In this document: piece by piece, positions 35,476 through 47,091 of the stretch
Layout of the letters: each line of letters opens with the position of its first letter
How positions within the stretch are numbered: position 1 is the stretch's first letter
Origin: Nectonema munidae
Taxonomy: Eukaryota > Nematomorpha > Nectonematoida > Nectonematidae
Assembly: GCA_030549495.1 (NCBI GenBank)
Contig: JAUIRK010001051.1
Span: 62,001 to 126,000 of the forward strand
Direction of reading: 5' to 3'
DNA: 64,000 nt
The notes under the pieces: model-generated
Databases searched by the model: none
Seen by the model: only the letters and a program-made list of their open reading frames with translations
Told to the model about the DNA's origin: nothing
Program-made: the position numbers and the translations under genes

Positions 35476-36824
35476 GGAAGATGAGAGAATTGGGAATCGC
35501 GGATCTCTCAATGATCAATCTTTGCAACCCAATTTGGATGTTCGGGCTACGTAACGCCGAAAAGGTCTGGTTGTTCTCTCTATGTCAGTCCACTCTACTC
35601 TAGATAGCATAGCTTGAATGGAAGTGGATAAGTCTTTAGCGTCAGGGGTACAAGTCTTTTTTATGCGCGCGCGTACAGCTCTTGTGTGTGCTTTTGTCCC
35701 TGTATGCCGTGAGACTGCGCATACTTAGTCCCTTGTCCAAATCTAAAAATAATTACATTTATTCTGTAGGATAATGAAGAAAAGTTGGCTTCTTTAAAAA
35801 AAACGAAAAATGCATCTCTAGCGTTTGCTTTGGATAAGATATATGACATCATATGCTTACTCTCTTTTCATTTTTTGTCAATTTTTTTTATTGAGACTTA
35901 AAGTTTTTTTTTCTTCAAAATATTTTACACTTTTAAAAATTAATCATATTTTTTAGTTTTTACCAAATGTTTCGTTTTTACGTTAATTTTGGAGAAGCGT
36001 TAAAAATTTGCCTCAAATTTTATTTTGCATAACACAGGATGGAGCATGCGAAATGGAATAAGCTTTGAAAAAGCTCTTTTATAACCATTTTGCGATTCAT
36101 CAATCTTCCATTATCCAACATGATAGCTTCACAATTCTTTTGTGATGTCGTCTCACCTTATGCTGCCAATAAAGAATACTTATTTTATTAACTGCAAAAA
36201 TATTGTGCGTTTGAAAAATTATAACCACACATGTTACTATTTTTCATTGACACGCAATTTTGAGGCCAGAATTTTATTTCAATGATCATTTTAAATAAGC
36301 TATTAACTTTTGCTTTCCTCTTTTATCAATATATTATTCGTTCTTTTCTGTCTATTGATTATCGACATATTTTTACTTTATATTTTATTACAATAAAATA
36401 TTTATTACATTCATTTATATATATATACTCATTTAAGGTGCTGTTGGTAAATTTTTTTATTTAAATGTTGTAATCAATCCACTGTTTTAAACGTGACCCG
36501 TAGATTTAACCCTAAAAATTTCCCACCAGGAAACTTCCATCCCAACCGGAAAACTACTCAAGATTTATTCTAATAATTTTTAAAACATATGATTAATTTT
36601 GAGTAGAATCTTTCACATCGCCTATAAGTTCTTATTTTCTTCACGCTGTTTTTTTGCCTGTCATATATGTCATTTTCACTGTCAATCACTTTTCTTTTTC
36701 TCTTCGATGAAGAGAAGCATGAAAGAGACATGGGTGCAAGAGAGTAATACATTTGAATGATATAAAAGGGAGCAACTAGAGCCAATAGAAAATTAAACCT
36801 TAGCTTTCTTTGAATGTCAATCAA
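35476..36824. other. No gene seen
   Basis: Starts with a GC-richer tract to about 35720, then becomes AT-rich. Open frames are short and unconvincing. Confidence 0.35.
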
Positions 36825-36904
36825 AGTTTGCTATAATAATATATGGGTTTCACTTTGAATTTTTTTGAGCAAACAACGACTCTTTAACTTATTATAGCAA
36901 ACAA
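36825..36904. repeat. Short inverted repeat, hairpin of about 80 bp
   Basis: GTTTGCTATAATAA and TTATTATAGCAAAC face each other across a 50-bp spacer. May be a tiny MITE. Confidence 0.5.
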
Positions 36905-36906
36905 TA

Positions 36907-37005
36907 GTGGGGTGAATTATTCGAGAATGCAAATTTCGTGAGGTGGAATTTTCAAAGGGGGAAATTTCGGGATGGAATTTATAGGGGCGAAATTTACATA
37001 TGCAC
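36907..37005 (+). repeat. Diverged short tandem repeat
   Basis: Four loose copies of about 25 bp built on GGGGCGAAATTTCGTGGTGGAATTT-like wording, for example GGGGGAAATTTCGGGATGG. Confidence 0.5.
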
Positions 37006-38250
37006 TATATTGTAAAAACGATTTTAATTCATCGTTTCTCTGAGATTACGTTTGAAGTGCGACCTTTTTACACTTTATTCTTTTTGATAACGGAAATGGA
37101 TTCAGACTTTGCGGGCCTAAGTAGCAGATTTAATTTGTTTAAGATTAAAGTATTTGAAAATTTTAGAATTTGCTTTTAAAATAAACTTGCTCAAGTGTAA
37201 GTTTTAAAATATATTTTATGCATAAGTATCTCCATTTGATTGTGAACATTTTTGACCTTATTTAATTGGCCTACTTTGTAAAACTCTTTGAATGTTTTTG
37301 TAGCAAACTTTTTTCTCTCAGATCATCTCGACTGAATTTTGTCATGTGTTTTTTGTCAGAAGGAATGCTATCGAGAATTGGAGTGTCCAGTTTAATCTGC
37401 AAAGTGATTGAAAGTATAGAATGAAATCGGTTCAAAGGAAAAAATTATTCACTTCTGCATGAAATTACAAAATTAATTAAAACAATTTGAATTTATGAAC
37501 TTTTCCCTGCCCAGGTGTTTAACTGGAAGAAAGCGGAAAATAAATGCAGTACAGATATGAAGCAAAAGAAGTCTTGCATGAATCCATTTTGTCAGTTTTG
37601 ATGACTTAACATTTTACTGACTGAATTCTAGGCACCCATTTATTTGGCTTTTTTTGCTGTCATGAATTTTATAGTTAGATTGATATAAAGAGCTTTTCCC
37701 AATACTTGATTTTCTTTGTTTTCTGCAAGTTATCAAATTTTTTAGATTTAGAATTTTACATATTGCCATTTTAGTACTAAATTAATTTTTTTATTTCGAT
37801 TATTATTCTTATAAAATAATCATCATTTTGAAGTTAGGGAATTTAGTTTTTCTCTGATGCCAAATTGGGTATACTTAGAGATTGAGTCAAATTTGCGAAA
37901 CTGCAACCTTCTTTCTTCAAGTTTCATTTCAAATAATTTTGCAAAATTTTAAAAATAGAAAACATGTAACTCAGGTAAAAATCTTGAAGTTGTAAGAAAA
38001 TACCAATTTCCGATTAGCTTTTATAGCTTCGTATTGAAGGGGGCCCATCAAATCAAAAACGGAGTTTTCCTTTAAAATATAGTCCAAATATTATCAAAAA
38101 ATTTGAAGTTGATGAGTATCAAGTTGTTTGTGTTTATTTATTAATAGAAAGACCGTACTTTTTAACATATGTGGAGTATAAGCGGAATTCTTTATTTTTG
38201 GCGATGTTATTGTTGCTAGTATAGATATAAGCTGAAAGCAATTCTACGAT
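37006..38250. other. AT-rich, no gene seen
   Basis: No supportable feature. Confidence 0.4.
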
Positions 38251-38571
38251 TCATATCTGCACAAAACTTTGGAACATCGATATGCATATTGTCATTAAAG
38301 CATAATTTTCTATTTTTATGTTATATTGAAATTTATAATAATTGTTTGACAGAGTTTTAAAAGGTCCCTGTTTAAAGTTGTAGAAGATTGTGTCTTTGAA
38401 CAAAATGCTATCTTCATTAAAGGCCACTCGAATTGCGTTCTCAGACTCTTCTGCCTTTTCCTTGTCTGATTCATAAGGATCAAATTCTTTTGAACAGAAG
38501 TGAAGCCAAGTTATGCCATGGGCGATGTCTTGGGCCATTTGAAATTGCACAGAGCACGCTGTTCGAATCAT
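38251..38571 (-). other. Unidentified open frame of 106 codons
   Basis: Starts at a true ATG (38571). The middle, KEFDPYESDKEKAEESENAI followed by RVAFNEDSILF, is charged and protein-like; the C-terminal third is not. Further open pieces upstream on the same strand (SKEMVQKSESIKVF near 38830) suggest either separate exons or a decayed gene. No family recognised. Confidence 0.25.
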
Positions 38572-39257
38572 CTTAATTCAAGACCTTCAAGAGGTGCTTT
38601 GTCACCCTGGCATATGGTTTCTAATTTGACTGATGTTTTTGAGAGATTCTTCACACTTAGGAGAGAAAGGGATGTTTTTTGTTTATAAGACAAACACACA
38701 TTCCAGAACTGGTTGACATCATCAAACACCCAAATACACACAAAATAGGTATTTGAAAAAAGGCCAAATCTGTAGGAAAATAATGATTACTAAAAACTTT
38801 GATGCTTTCCGATTTTTGAACCATCTCTTTGCTCATCATATTAATGTTCCTTCCCATCTTCAAACGGAACTCATTTATCAATTATAAATTGACTATTTCA
38901 GCTTTCAAAATCAATAAAATTCACATGCGTTCCACCCTGACAGATGAATCCTTGAAATAATGCCAAGATTTAGCAACAAAATAAATTTTCGAACTGATTA
39001 AGGAAAAGTGGTGCCGGGAAAGTATTGAGTAGTTTTGAGCAGAGTACAGCATTCTCCTGTTTATTGTAAGTAACCTAGTCTGCTCAGCAGACACTTTGGT
39101 TTTTGTGATTTTTAAAAAGCATATTTTTGCATTGTCAATGTGACATTAATCTTCGCTAATTCAATTGTTGAGTGGAAATTTCTAATTTTCCCCAAGGTAT
39201 AAGCACGATCGTCTTAACGTCTCCTTATCTTTCTTTTCTACGTTCTTTTATTATAGA

Positions 39258-39505
39258 AGTCGGCAGATGGCATAGTGGTAGGAGCGTAGGGTCTTGATCC
39301 AGATATTCTGGGTTCGATTCCTGATCGTGCCTATCCTTACCATCTGTCCAGCTATAGAAGATTATTCTTTCCTATGGATGCGATACCGACAACTAAAAAT
39401 AAAAAATAAGTAATGGCAGGAAATAATTGTTCACCCTTTTAGACCACCACCAGACTGAGAAGTCGCCCTCAACTCATTTGAGTTGCAGACCCGCGTTTTC
39501 GAAAA
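39258..39505 (+). mobile_element. tRNA-derived SINE with intact Pol III boxes
   Basis: TGGCATAGTGG at 39268-39278 fits the A box exactly and GGTTCGATTCC at 39311-39321 fits the B box exactly, 32 nt apart as in tRNA. The acceptor and T stems do not pair well, so it is not a functional tRNA. An unrelated body follows; the right end is approximate. Confidence 0.65.
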
Positions 39506-41736
39506 AAGACAAAGTTGACGATAAGTGGATTGTCTATTTTTAAAAAAAATAGTTGATTAAATATTACCATGACTTTTTATCTAATTATAATCTTATTCTA
39601 TTTTAGGATATCTATTTGGACCTTGATTAAATAAATTTTTTTAATTTTTTTTAATTTTTTTTGTATATTAGTGAATCGTGCACTAAACACCTTCTAAAAG
39701 CACCGGTATTAGAATGGGCTACCTCTCAGAATTAGTGAACTACTTTGGAAGGGAAAAATAAAGGAAGCATAATTGTATGCATCACGTATTTAGCGCATTT
39801 TGATCCACCGATTTTTAGAAGAAGTAAACCCAATCGTGATCATCGCAGCATTCCTTTGAAGAAGCCAGGTTGTGTACTTGTTCCCTTGGACTTATGTTCT
39901 AATCGAGAAAATGACGCAAGTAGGATATGCCATGCGCCATTTAAATGCAAAAGATGCATCCACATCATGTCTAATACTAAATGCTCTATTTAAATACAAA
40001 TCCACCATGCGAAATAAGTCTATTCTTTAGTTCCATAAAAAAATTTCCATCTGACGAGAAGAAAAATGTAAATATACTTTAGCAGTAACGATTCTAAGTT
40101 TTTAAAAGTGGGGGAGGGGGGCTTTGTCAGGGCCAATCTTTTCTTAGATAACACATGTAATTTTTTAATGCAAAAATGCTCTCCTAACTTCGGATAGAGC
40201 TCCTTTTGGGGTTTTGTATTTAAATGTTTAATGCCAAGGGTTTTTAAATCTCATTTTTTTTCTTTCAAATAAAATGAGCAAATATTGAATATTTTTGAAA
40301 GTTTTTTGTTTAATTTATCCTTTTACAAGTTGTGCGAATTCTACAAAGCTTTTTTCAAATAAAATTAAATTCACAATAAATTTAGTTTATTATAATTTAC
40401 CATATTTTTCCCCAAGATTTAGATATTTTTTTAATAACCGTCATGATATTGAATGAACTTTAGATTAGTAGAAATATTTCAGAAATAAAAAACTTTGCTA
40501 TTTTTTAGGAAAAAAATTAAAGCCTGAAAATGGCTTTTATGAAAACTATGGAGCTTTAAGGGGATATGCAAAGAAATCTAAATTTTTTACTCTTTGGCTC
40601 TTCCACCGTTCGACAAATGATGAGCGTGTCACGGTCAGCAATTGAACCCTGGTTGCGAGAATCAAGACCCAACACTTCAACCAGTACAACATCGGCCTAC
40701 AAATGTTAATAATTGACTGATCGTCTTGAGAACTTTCTAAAATCTTAGGCATACTTCATCATACGTGTTACTTTTATCACTCAATAACAAAGATGGCGCT
40801 GATTGCTTAACTTCTATGGCATTTATACAGAAAATATTTCAAGCAAGCTGAGCTTAAGAGAGTTTCACTGGAAAAAGGATCCATGTGCTATCAAATTTCA
40901 TCTAAAATGGGTTTGACAGTCTAGAGTCAATTTATGCACAAAACTTCCCAAACAAAACTTTGATACCAGAAACTCCTTTTTAGCGATAAACTATTTCTTT
41001 GCTAGATACTCCATCCTCATTATACCTCAAATTGAAGTGATCTTGTTCCATATGTGAAATAAGTAATGGGAATGTTTTTTTAGTACACAAACAAAAAAAG
41101 ATTAATGATTTTGAGGACGCTTCCAAAGTCGCACAAACTTCTTTGCGCACAATATATAAATCATCGCGAACTTTTTGCCCTTGAAATTTTTAAATTAACC
41201 TTGAAAAAACAAAGTATTTTGATTGGAGCGTATTTTAGCGTGTTTGTAATTAAATAGTCATGTAAACTTAGTTAAATATCAAATATATTGGGGATATGGA
41301 TGGCTGCTTTTGGCAAAACTGCTCAGCTTGCATACAGACTTGGTGAATTCTGTGTGTACCTTTCATTCAGCTGAACTTCTTAATGTAATTAGCAGGCTAT
41401 GGGAAGCATGAGTTTTAATTAAAATTGAAGGTGTATGCTAAGATTTGAGAGATGAGTTCTTTTCTCCTTTAAAACGCGAAAGGGGCATCAAGGGATGATT
41501 TAAATTATAATAATTCATAAAACAAGCAAAAATGAACAGTTAAAAGTCACCGAATGCGCATATCTTTTCACTTTTGCTTTTCCGTGATTTTTATCAGAAG
41601 AATTGCAAATCAATATTCAATCATGCTATATAATGTAAAGCTTCAGAATACTAAAGCGTTTCAATGTGGTCAGGATAGGGAGTAAATAATAAACTTCCTA
41701 GCAAGAGAAGAACGTTATCCGGGAGAATGCAGAAAG
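39506..41736. other. Mostly featureless
   Basis: A short open frame at 39745-39993 has no recognisable content. Otherwise AT-rich, apart from the tRNA-like piece near 40.6 kb. Confidence 0.35.
40594..40690 (-). mobile_element. Possible tRNA-like SINE head, diverged
   Basis: On the - strand, TGGTTGAAGTG (40683-40673) and GGTTCAATTGC (40648-40638) approximate A and B boxes. Each has mismatches and the spacing is short. Confidence 0.3.
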
Positions 41737-42025
41737 CAGTTCCGGAATAACATATTAGCAGATGTAGCAGCTGCTACAGGCCCCGCGCTTAGTTGAAAAA
41801 AATTTTTTTTTGACTTTTTTTAATATCTTTTAGTTTTCTTCAATAAAATAAAATAAATCCTTAAAAGTTTATCCATAAAATAAATTTTTGCTCTTGAATT
41901 TTGTGCATTTTTACCTTTTTTTGTAGAATCTAGATAAGTTTTATTAAAAAAAATTTTACTTCCTGACATCATTTATAAATTTAATCGATCTGCTACAGGC
42001 TTCGCACTTGGTAGATCCGGAACTG
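41737..42025. mobile_element. hAT-type MITE
   Basis: 289 bp with ends CAGTTCCGGA and TCCGGAACTG. Flanked by near-identical 8-mers GCAGAAAG and GCAGAAAA. Subterminal CTACAGGCCCCGCGCTT and CTACAGGCTTCGCACTT occur near the two ends. Non-coding; the open frames over it are chance. Confidence 0.7.
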
Positions 42026-44288
42026 GCAGAAAAGATCCTTTCCTCTACGCAACCAAGCTGGAATTTGATTGTGCTTTGCTGGAGATTTAATAAAAACATT
42101 CTAAATTTATTTTTCCAAACAAATATGACGTATTTATATGTTAGCGCTTTCAATAAAATTTCGCTATCCTTCTTATACTTCATTCTTATGTTAATCAGCA
42201 TAAAATCGTTTTTATGTTCACGCGTAAGCAAACACAATCCACACGATTTAATTAAAAAATTTTCTTGTATACTGAAAAATAAGTGAAAAAGAATTAGCAA
42301 AGACTCTCTCTCTCTCTGTTTTCTTTTCATGTTTACGCGTTTGCTTTATATGGAAATAAAATACAGGCGGTTTAAATCTTTGTTACTTGTGGAGCATACC
42401 TAGAAATGAGGCTTTCAAAGTCTAAAAAAAGATTTTGACCGTGAAAAAGAAGTTCCTCTTTTCAAAATGAAAAATCTTGAAACCGATAGGCCGACATACA
42501 TTTATTACGTAACGCAAAAACTCTTGCATTTGATATTACCCAGATCGCTGGCCTACCGCCCTTCTAACCCAATTTCCCAGTGAAGCGTAGATCGTTCTAT
42601 AAATACTACATGATTGACAAACGCTATATCAAACCCTTAAATCACGTTTAGACAATAACAAGCAGTTGCTATTCTTAATTGAAATGCTTTATTTATAATA
42701 GGCCCTATTTCAGTTCCATGCCAATATCTTGGAATTCTTCAGTTCATATGGCCTTACGTAATATTATTTCATATCCACTAGCTTATCAGATAAGATTACA
42801 ATTATCATCATTTCTCCAAGATGGGTAAGAAATCTGAAGATTTTGAATAGGCCAGAATTAGCAAAACTTTCACAGATGCTTATCTGTGAAGATTTAGTCA
42901 CTATCAAGATCATTTTAGATTGAATTTGTCCATCTTTTTCCTTTGGCGTGAAAGAGATCGTTTTCTTTTTGATGAAAAAGCTGAACAAGTTTTTATAATT
43001 CAACAATGAACACAAAACTTTTTAATTAGGATTGGTTGACAAATATTCAGGCTGAATATTTGTTCATATCACCTAATGTTAATAAAATACAAGATACTGA
43101 TAAGAAAATCCAAAGATCATCAAAAAGATTCCTTAAGCATAATGCCCTGAGAACGGGTAAAATGTGTTCAAAATAAATCATAAAAAAATCTTTCTATATC
43201 ATCATAGAATGAATAGCAAAATTACATAAGTATAGAAGAAATGACGTAGAGACTACGAGCCGATAACGAATTTGTAGCGAAAACGATAGAGGTCCTATCG
43301 AGATACCTAATTCAGTGACAAATGAAGTATTTTGAGTAAATTAAACACCAAAAAATAATTGGCCGAGAAATACTGCAAGTAGGATTAATTTTGAAGTTTA
43401 TATATTTGACATTGATTGACAGATATTAATGCGCCACACTTGAAAATGGTATATATGGGGTGTTGACAAAAATGCCAAACTCTAATTTCTTCACGGATAA
43501 AAATAAAATCATAAATAACAAAATGATTAAAAGTGCAGAAAGATTTATTTCCAAATATTGAAATATTTTTAAGAAGTTTGTTAGAAATTTTTGAATTATT
43601 TTTCATAATAATAATTATTAATTAGCCATTTCAATCCACAAATTTATTTAAATTTTATTTAAATCGAATACATTTGAATATTTAATATATTTATTTAAAT
43701 AAAATATATACAAAAATTGAAGCATATCTATTGAGACTGAATTTTGGAAGAGTAGCATTTAACTTTTTATGCTTTTATATAGACAAAGGTAATAGCTCTT
43801 TATCGACAATTTAACAGACCGATTTTCTCTTCTTTGTACATGATAATTTAGTTGAAGATTATTTTTGAAAGATATAAATATGTACTTGACATTAAAAATT
43901 GAATCTTTTATGTGCAAAGAGGATTGTATTGAGAAATACTTTAACAGAAGGGTAAGACTGTAACAGGTATAACATACTGTCTTTTCTGTAATTTCTAGGC
44001 TATATTATATTATTGTTATTATCTGTGTGACTTCATCAACAGTATAGACAAGTGTTGAATGTTGAAGATTTTTCGAAAATACTCTTTCTGCCTTTTTCAT
44101 TTTTTTAAATGTAACTGATATATGAGCTAATTTATGGGTAGACAAACCATAAGGCAATTTCTTGCCTAATTAATTATATTACTTACTCATTCTTGACTTA
44201 AATTTTAGCACTATCGGTTAAGCATGTTTTCATTCAATTCAGTTATGGGAATGATTTTATTTTGAGTAACGATATACTTTTGTGATGA
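42026..44288. other. No gene seen
   Basis: A GC-richer tract near 42480-42620 (GGCCTACCGCCCTTCTAACC) is unexplained. The rest is AT-rich. Confidence 0.35.
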
Positions 44289-45116
44289 GTGCAGAAGAGT
44301 GATGCTCTCGTCTTAGAATTTATTTGTTTTCTATCTAATCAACATAATTCTGAATACGCCTACAAATCCTCTTTGAAGAGATTGAGCTTGACAAGATCTT
44401 TAGAAAATATTGAAGACTATACTTTTTCAGAGAATCAATTTTTTGAGAGAAATGTCACAAAGCCTTTGTTTGAAAAGGACGGAATGATGAACTTTAATGA
44501 AAATTTACCAATCGATGAAATAGCTTCTGAAATTTATTTTACTAATTTGAAACCTTTGAAATCAACAGGGGATGGGAGCTTCTCAATCTTTTTGAGAAGT
44601 GAAAAGTTATGGCACGGCTAAACATCTTTGAATTGATTAAGTTAGTGTGCATAAAAGGAAAAATTAGTAAGTACAAATCAAAATTCAAATTTCCAAAATA
44701 AATATTTTTCAATTATGAAAAAACATGTTGTGGAATGATGCTTGAGGAAAAAATCCTCATTTCCAGATAAACTGGGAAAAGAACTATTCGCAATTGTTTA
44801 ATCATATGATCAAAAATTTAGTTGATTCGAAACCGTGTTCCAAATCAAGCGCAGCTATATGATCCAACTCTTTTTCAAGAAACCCAAATAAAGTCCGCAT
44901 GCAATGGATAAGGGGAATATAATTTAGTGGGTGATGGGATAGACTACATGCAGGGGATAAAATCATGGATTATGATAGAGATTTCTCTAACGATTGGAAA
45001 AGTAAATATGAAACCAAATTCACAACATCTCAACGCCCATTGTTGATAGCAAAAAGTGTTTACAAGATTGCTCTGAAGCCTGGCAAAAGAAGACACCTTA
45101 ACAAAATGAACATCTG
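44289..45116 (+). pseudogene. Decayed coding region of unknown family
   Basis: After TGAGTGCAG an open frame of about 108 codons runs to 44621. It contains LSLTRSLENIEDYTFSENQF and PLKSTGDGSFSIFL. More open code follows: FELIKLVCIKGKISKYKSKF near 44640 and SNDWKSKYETKFTTSQRPLL near 45000-45116. TGDGSFSIF recalls the GDGNC box of OTU-type peptidase domains but lacks the cysteine, so the resemblance may be chance. Several frame changes separate the pieces, so no intact product is expected. Confidence 0.35.
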
Positions 45117-46404
45117 AATTTTGCTATATTTCAACATATTTAAAATTTCCCTCTAAATTATTGTTGACTTTTTTCGGGTGAAAACGTCATCAAAAAAGAG
45201 GGTCAATGCGGTGCTCAGTTCAGTTCAGTTGCATTGAAGATTAATTGAATGCTATTTTATTTAATAAAATTTTCTGATTTTACTATTGCAAGTTTATTTT
45301 GTTCTTCATTTATTAAACTTGGGTATTCCAGGAGTTCAAGTATAAAAATACAAGTCAATTTAAAAATATGGGCAATTTCGTCTAAATACTCTAAATCGGT
45401 ACTTACTTACGCTTTGATGTAAAGACACACAAAAATAAGGGGATCAAATTTTTTTATTTTTGTCCTCAAAAGATTACAGTCTTTTTATGTTACAGTGGGT
45501 GTGGAATTTTTCCTTGTTTTCAGTCTTCGTGATATATTCAAATATGTCACATATGGTAGATCATATTTTCAAAAGTATTGGAACTATTTTTGTTTTCCAT
45601 TTCCTAGTGTTGTCAATAGAATATGAGACAAAGTTTAGGAAAAATCAGCACAATTCTGATCTCAAGTGTTATCATTTTAATAATTTAATTGATTAGTAAC
45701 AGTTAAATAATAATAATAATCATTAGTTATTGTAAACGATTTTTGGTTTAATCAAATTTGAAGTACTACTTTACTTTTCTGAACTAGACAGAACATTTAG
45801 AAAATGTACGCAAAATATCCAACTCTAGATCTGTCCATCCAAAATTCCATTTCTCACTCTTCTGCAATACATGAACTAGGGTGAAAAAATAAGGTTTTTT
45901 TCAGTTATTACTGTAACTGCTTATAACAAAGCTAATTCACATCCAAGCACGAATTTAAACAGGAATAGTTGAACTTCTTTTCAATTTAAAAAATTTTGAA
46001 GCGAATTTACCATATAATTTCAGGCTTCTATTCTTTTGCAAAATTTTCATCGCTTAGGTTTTAAAGGTAGGCTTAAGCGCGCTTAGTAATTAATAAATAC
46101 CCAGGCAAGGATTTGTTTTCTGATAATAATAATAATAATAATAGGAAACTTTTATAGAATCCTCTTGCTTTGACAGCTTTTTCTTGTAAAACAGAACATG
46201 AAAGACGAGTAAAATGAAACACGTCAACCTAAAAATTATAACATAAAGAGCATAAACACAAAAAACTGCGCTTCCAAACATCCTGGTGATGAAAGAAAGA
46301 AATTTTTTTGCATACACCGCACAAATAAAAATTATGTTAGAAAAAAAAATAATGCTAAAATAACACCAGTAAATACTATTATGTCAAATGCCCTGATGAA
46401 ATGG
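45117..46404. other. No gene seen
   Basis: AT-rich, with a TAATAATAATAA run near 45709 and a (TAA)n at 46121-46142. A hydrophobic - strand frame at 46090-46317 runs through that microsatellite and is not convincing. Confidence 0.4.
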
Positions 46405-46569
46405 TACTAATATAGGTTGTGTAGTAAAGGTGAGGGTAGCGTGGAGTGTTTTCATTGAGAAGGCACAATTGCGCCGCCTGTATGGAACAATGGGAAAGTA
46501 GGCTTGATGCGGGATCGAACCCAAGACCTTGAGTTATCGAAACCCAGTGCACAACCAACCAACCAACCA
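46405..46569 (-). mobile_element. tRNA-derived SINE, best copy
   Basis: Read on the - strand: a GGTTGGTTGGTTG head, then GTTTCGATAACTCAAGG, the B box GGTTCGATCCC (plus-strand 46511-46521), CATCAAGC, AGGCGGCGCAATTGTGCC and TTCTCAATGAAAACACT. Parts recur at 6147, 20592, 23028, 25443 and 59681. Confidence 0.75.
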
Positions 46570-46588
46570 TTGGAATTGAAGAAGTAAA

Positions 46589-46612
46589 TGATAAGAAGAA
46601 GAAGAAGAAGTT
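46589..46612. repeat. (GAA)n run at the LINE 3' end
   Basis: Six or so GAA copies, which read as CTT on the LINE strand. Possible simple-repeat tail of the LINE. Confidence 0.6.
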
Positions 46613-47091
46613 TATTATTATTTATAAAGACTGCAAAAAAACAAGATTTAGGTTCTTCTTACTCGATAATTGCAAGCATTTGACAAGGATTTTGAATTAT
46701 ATGATGAAATATGTAGCGTGGGAATACGATGAGTTTGAAGATCTTTTTTATGAAATTTATGTGTCAGAAAGCAAAAAAGCCAAATCAGCTGCGAGATAGC
46801 TTTCCAACATTTCAATTAAATTAGTAAATAGTAAGCACAACATTAGTGGATAGTAAATATAACATAAGCATTTAAAATTATAATATAGATGTAAGAATTG
46901 TACAAAAAAGTTTATATTATATATTTTAATTTTACAAAGTAAACTAAATATATGTAATAATTATACAAAAAGTAGTTTATTATAGGAATATATAATAAAA
47001 ATTAAAGAAAAAAAGACACAAAAATGAATATTTATATATATTATATATATGTATAATGGAATAAATGAAGAATTATAAGATAATAAAATTA

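Noticed and set aside
38500-38688. + strand frame of 62 codons
   Set aside because: Antisense to a more protein-like - strand frame.
39258-39333. Functional tRNA gene
   Set aside because: A and B boxes fit, but acceptor, D and T stems do not pair.
42008-42286. Overlapping open frames on both strands
   Set aside because: They start inside the MITE end and continue into AT-rich DNA; no recognisable content.
46090-46317. Hydrophobic - strand frame resembling membrane segments
   Set aside because: Runs through a TAA microsatellite (poly-Tyr). Hydrophobicity is typical of T-rich DNA read by chance.
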